A DNA stretch of 64,000 nucleotides from a bacterium (GTDB lineage Bacteria; Sumerlaeota; Sumerlaeia; SLMS01; JAHLLQ01). Under the pieces are notes generated by a model. It made no database searches and was not told the DNA's origin. It worked only from the letters and a program-made list of their open reading frames with translations. Below, in pieces: positions 62,630 through 64,000 of this stretch (position 1 is the first letter of the stretch; the number at the start of each line of letters is the position of its first letter). The DNA lies in contig JAHLLQ010000002.1 of the NCBI GenBank assembly GCA_020444065.1, positions 434,001-498,000 on the forward strand. Direction: 5' to 3'. A program made the position numbers and the translations under genes.

Positions 62630-64000
62630 ATGGCGACGCTGAAAAAGTGTTTGGGTGTTGATCTGGGAACCAGCGCGGTCAAGGTCGTGGAACTGGCCGT
62701 TGACCGCACGGGCGTGAAGGTCGTTAAGGCCGCGTCCATGGAGACCAATATCGATCCGTCCGCTCCTGCCGAGGAGCGCCGGACCGCTGTTGCCAAAACC
62801 CTCCGCGATCTCATCCGCAAGAACAAGATCAGCACGAAAAACGCTGTCTTTGCGATTCCCGGACAGAAAGTCTTCATTCGGCGGTTCCGCCTGCCGGAGA
62901 CGACCGAGGAGCGCCTTGAGCGCATCGTGACCTACGAAGCGCGCCAGCAGATCCCCTTCCCGCTCGATAAGACAGACCTTCAATGGCAGTTCTTCCCCGT
63001 TCCCGAAGACAAGGAAGTGGAAGTTCTGCTTGTTGCCGTTCGGCACGACGAAGTGACGGATTTCATGTCGCTTGTCGGCAAGACCGGCCTGAAGCCGATT
63101 TTCATCGCGGTCAGCTCGTTCGCGATCTTCAACACACAGGCTTTCCTTACGAAGCCTGCCGCGGCGATCCTCGAAATCCTCGCGCCAAAGAAGAAGGCGA
63201 AGCCCAAGAAGGAAAAGAAGCCGAAGAAGGCAAAGAAGAAGAAGGGCGAAGCCGAGGCTCCCGAAGAGGAAGTCGTCGCCGAGGAACCGATGGACGACGA
63301 CATGTCGGCCGACGAGTTCGTCTATGAAGAGGTGAAGGGCTACGTCAATATCGGCGCGGCGGCCATGGATCTGGCGATCGCCCGCGAGGGCAAGAAGGCC
63401 CTGCTTGGCTTCTCCCGCTCCGTTCCGACGGCTGGCAACGAGATTACCCGCTCGGTCATGGAGGCTTGCCAGATTTCCAGCTTCCACGACGCAGAGCGCA
63501 TCAAGCGCCATCAGACGCGCCTGATGACCTTCGATTTCGAATTCGAAGAAGATCCGAATATCAATCACGACGCTTGCAGTGCAGCGACGCACAGCGCAGA
63601 CCGAATGATCTCGGAACTGCGGCGATCGATCGATTTCTACATTTCCCAGCCCGACGGCATGGCTGTCGACTCGCTGGTGCTGTCCGGCGGCCAGGCATTG
63701 CTGCCCGGCATGGATACGTACATTGAAGAGAAGCTGACGCTTCCGACGGAGACGCTCAAGGAGCCTCCCGAGGATTCAGCCCTGACTTGGCCAGATCCCT
63801 CAACGCCGATCACTTCCTACGTGGTGGCCATGGGTCTGGCGCTCCAGGGCGTCGGCATGAGCAGTCTCGATGTCGACTTCCTGCCGGAAGATCGCAAGAT
63901 CACGCGTGACTTCCCCTACAAGAGCGTCGCCATCATGGTGGTTCTCCTTCTCGGCATCATTGCGATGGCCTCCCGGGCTGGCTTGAATTACACGAGCCAG
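62630..64000 (+). CDS. pilM: PilM-type type IV pilus assembly protein, apparently fused to PilN; runs off window
   Basis: At least 457 residues, open to the window edge. The actin-like PilM core is clear: GVDLGTSAVKVVELAV, the phosphate-2 region GYVNIGAAAMDLAIAREG, and LVLSGGQALLPGMDTY. Residues about 185-225 are a Lys-rich then acidic insert (KKKAKPKKEKKPKKAKKKK, then EEEVVAEEPMDDD) that separates two subdomains. After the PilM core the frame continues into SLDVDFLPEDRKITRDFPY and a hydrophobic helix (VAIMVVLLLGIIAMASRAG), the start pattern of PilN (cytoplasmic LP motif plus membrane helix). PilM and PilN form the inner-membrane platform that couples the motor to the pilus. Follows mglAB by 527 bases. 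Confidence 0.88.
   Translation, partial: MATLKKCLGVDLGTSAVKVVELAVDRTGVKVVKAASMETNIDPSAPAEERRTAVAKTLRDLIRKNKISTKNAVFAIPGQKVFIRRFRLPETTEERLERIVTYEARQQIPFPLDKTDLQWQFFPVPEDKEVEVLLVAVRHDEVTDFMSLVGKTGLKPIFIAVSSFAIFNTQAFLTKPAAAILEILAPKKKAKPKKEKKPKKAKKKKGEAEAPEEEVVAEEPMDDDMSADEFVYEEVKGYVNIGAAAMDLAIAREGKKALLGFSRSVPTAGNEITRSVMEACQISSFHDAERIKRHQTRLMTFDFEFEEDPNINHDACSAATHSADRMISELRRSIDFYISQPDGMAVDSLVLSGGQALLPGMDTYIEEKLTLPTETLKEPPEDSALTWPDPSTPITSYVVAMGLALQGVGMSSLDVDFLPEDRKITRDFPYKSVAIMVVLLLGIIAMASRAGLNYTSQ

Overview
This is a GC-rich bacterial chromosome segment with diderm-type surface genes: minor pseudopilins, a PilM-type pilus assembly protein, MglA/MglB, exported proteins with Sec signals and a lipoprotein. 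RNase J, a bifunctional RelA/SpoT, an RsbU/RsbV/RsbW-like partner-switching set and tail-fibre-like secreted proteins suggest a poorly cultivated environmental phylum. Sumerlaeota, Planctomycetota or relatives are possible, but this is inference; there is no rRNA in the window to test it. I saw no tRNA, rRNA, CRISPR array or intact insertion sequence.

Layout. 0-5 kb: 3' part of an ORF6N protein, pseudouridine-5'-phosphate glycosidase (psuG), a GT4 glycosyltransferase and a large membrane GT-C-type protein. 5-9 kb: a four-gene signalling block (GAF-PP2C phosphatase, STAS protein, RsbW-like kinase, GAF histidine kinase). 9-12.4 kb: a secreted protein with two sulfatase-modifying-factor domains, then a cluster of palindromic REP-like repeats. 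12.4-21 kb: APH-like kinase, sirtuin, an exported GH13 enzyme with a lectin-like N-terminus, a HEAT protein, a P3A-type proton ATPase and a LOG-family protein. 21-28 kb: a PMT-like membrane protein, then a convergent pair of secreted fibre-like proteins (anchorless YadA-type head; S74 chaperone-tailed protein), the first behind a long structured-looking leader. 28-32 kb: nucleotidyltransferase, glyA, UDP-glucuronate decarboxylase-like SDR, DUF4126. 32-38.5 kb: two hypotheticals, a DUF389 membrane protein and a minor-pilin operon whose PilX-like member carries calcium-loop-like repeats. 38.8-47.6 kb: DUF1579 protein, RNase J, then five tightly overlapping genes (MutT, unknown, membrane GT, GH31, EEP phosphatase). 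47.6-57 kb: YfhO-like membrane protein, a glycosyl-hydrolase-like protein, RelA/SpoT, small lipoprotein plus BadF-type sugar kinase, dual-receiver regulator and rpsT. 57-64 kb: oligoendopeptidase F, a secreted S1/P1-type nuclease or phospholipase C, mglA-mglB, and pilM running off the right edge and apparently fused to pilN.

Themes. Much of the window serves the cell surface: four large polytopic sugar-transfer-type proteins, nucleotide-sugar enzymes, exported glycosidases, secreted fibres and type IV pilus parts. Regulation is represented by partner switching, (p)ppGpp, a dual receiver and the MglA/MglB polarity switch beside pilM. No single locus is clearly a new defence or mobile system. 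The best candidates for something undescribed are the fibre pair with its leader (24.0-27.8 kb), the pilin operon with calcium-type loops (35.1-38.5 kb), and the mglAB-pilM/N locus at the right edge.
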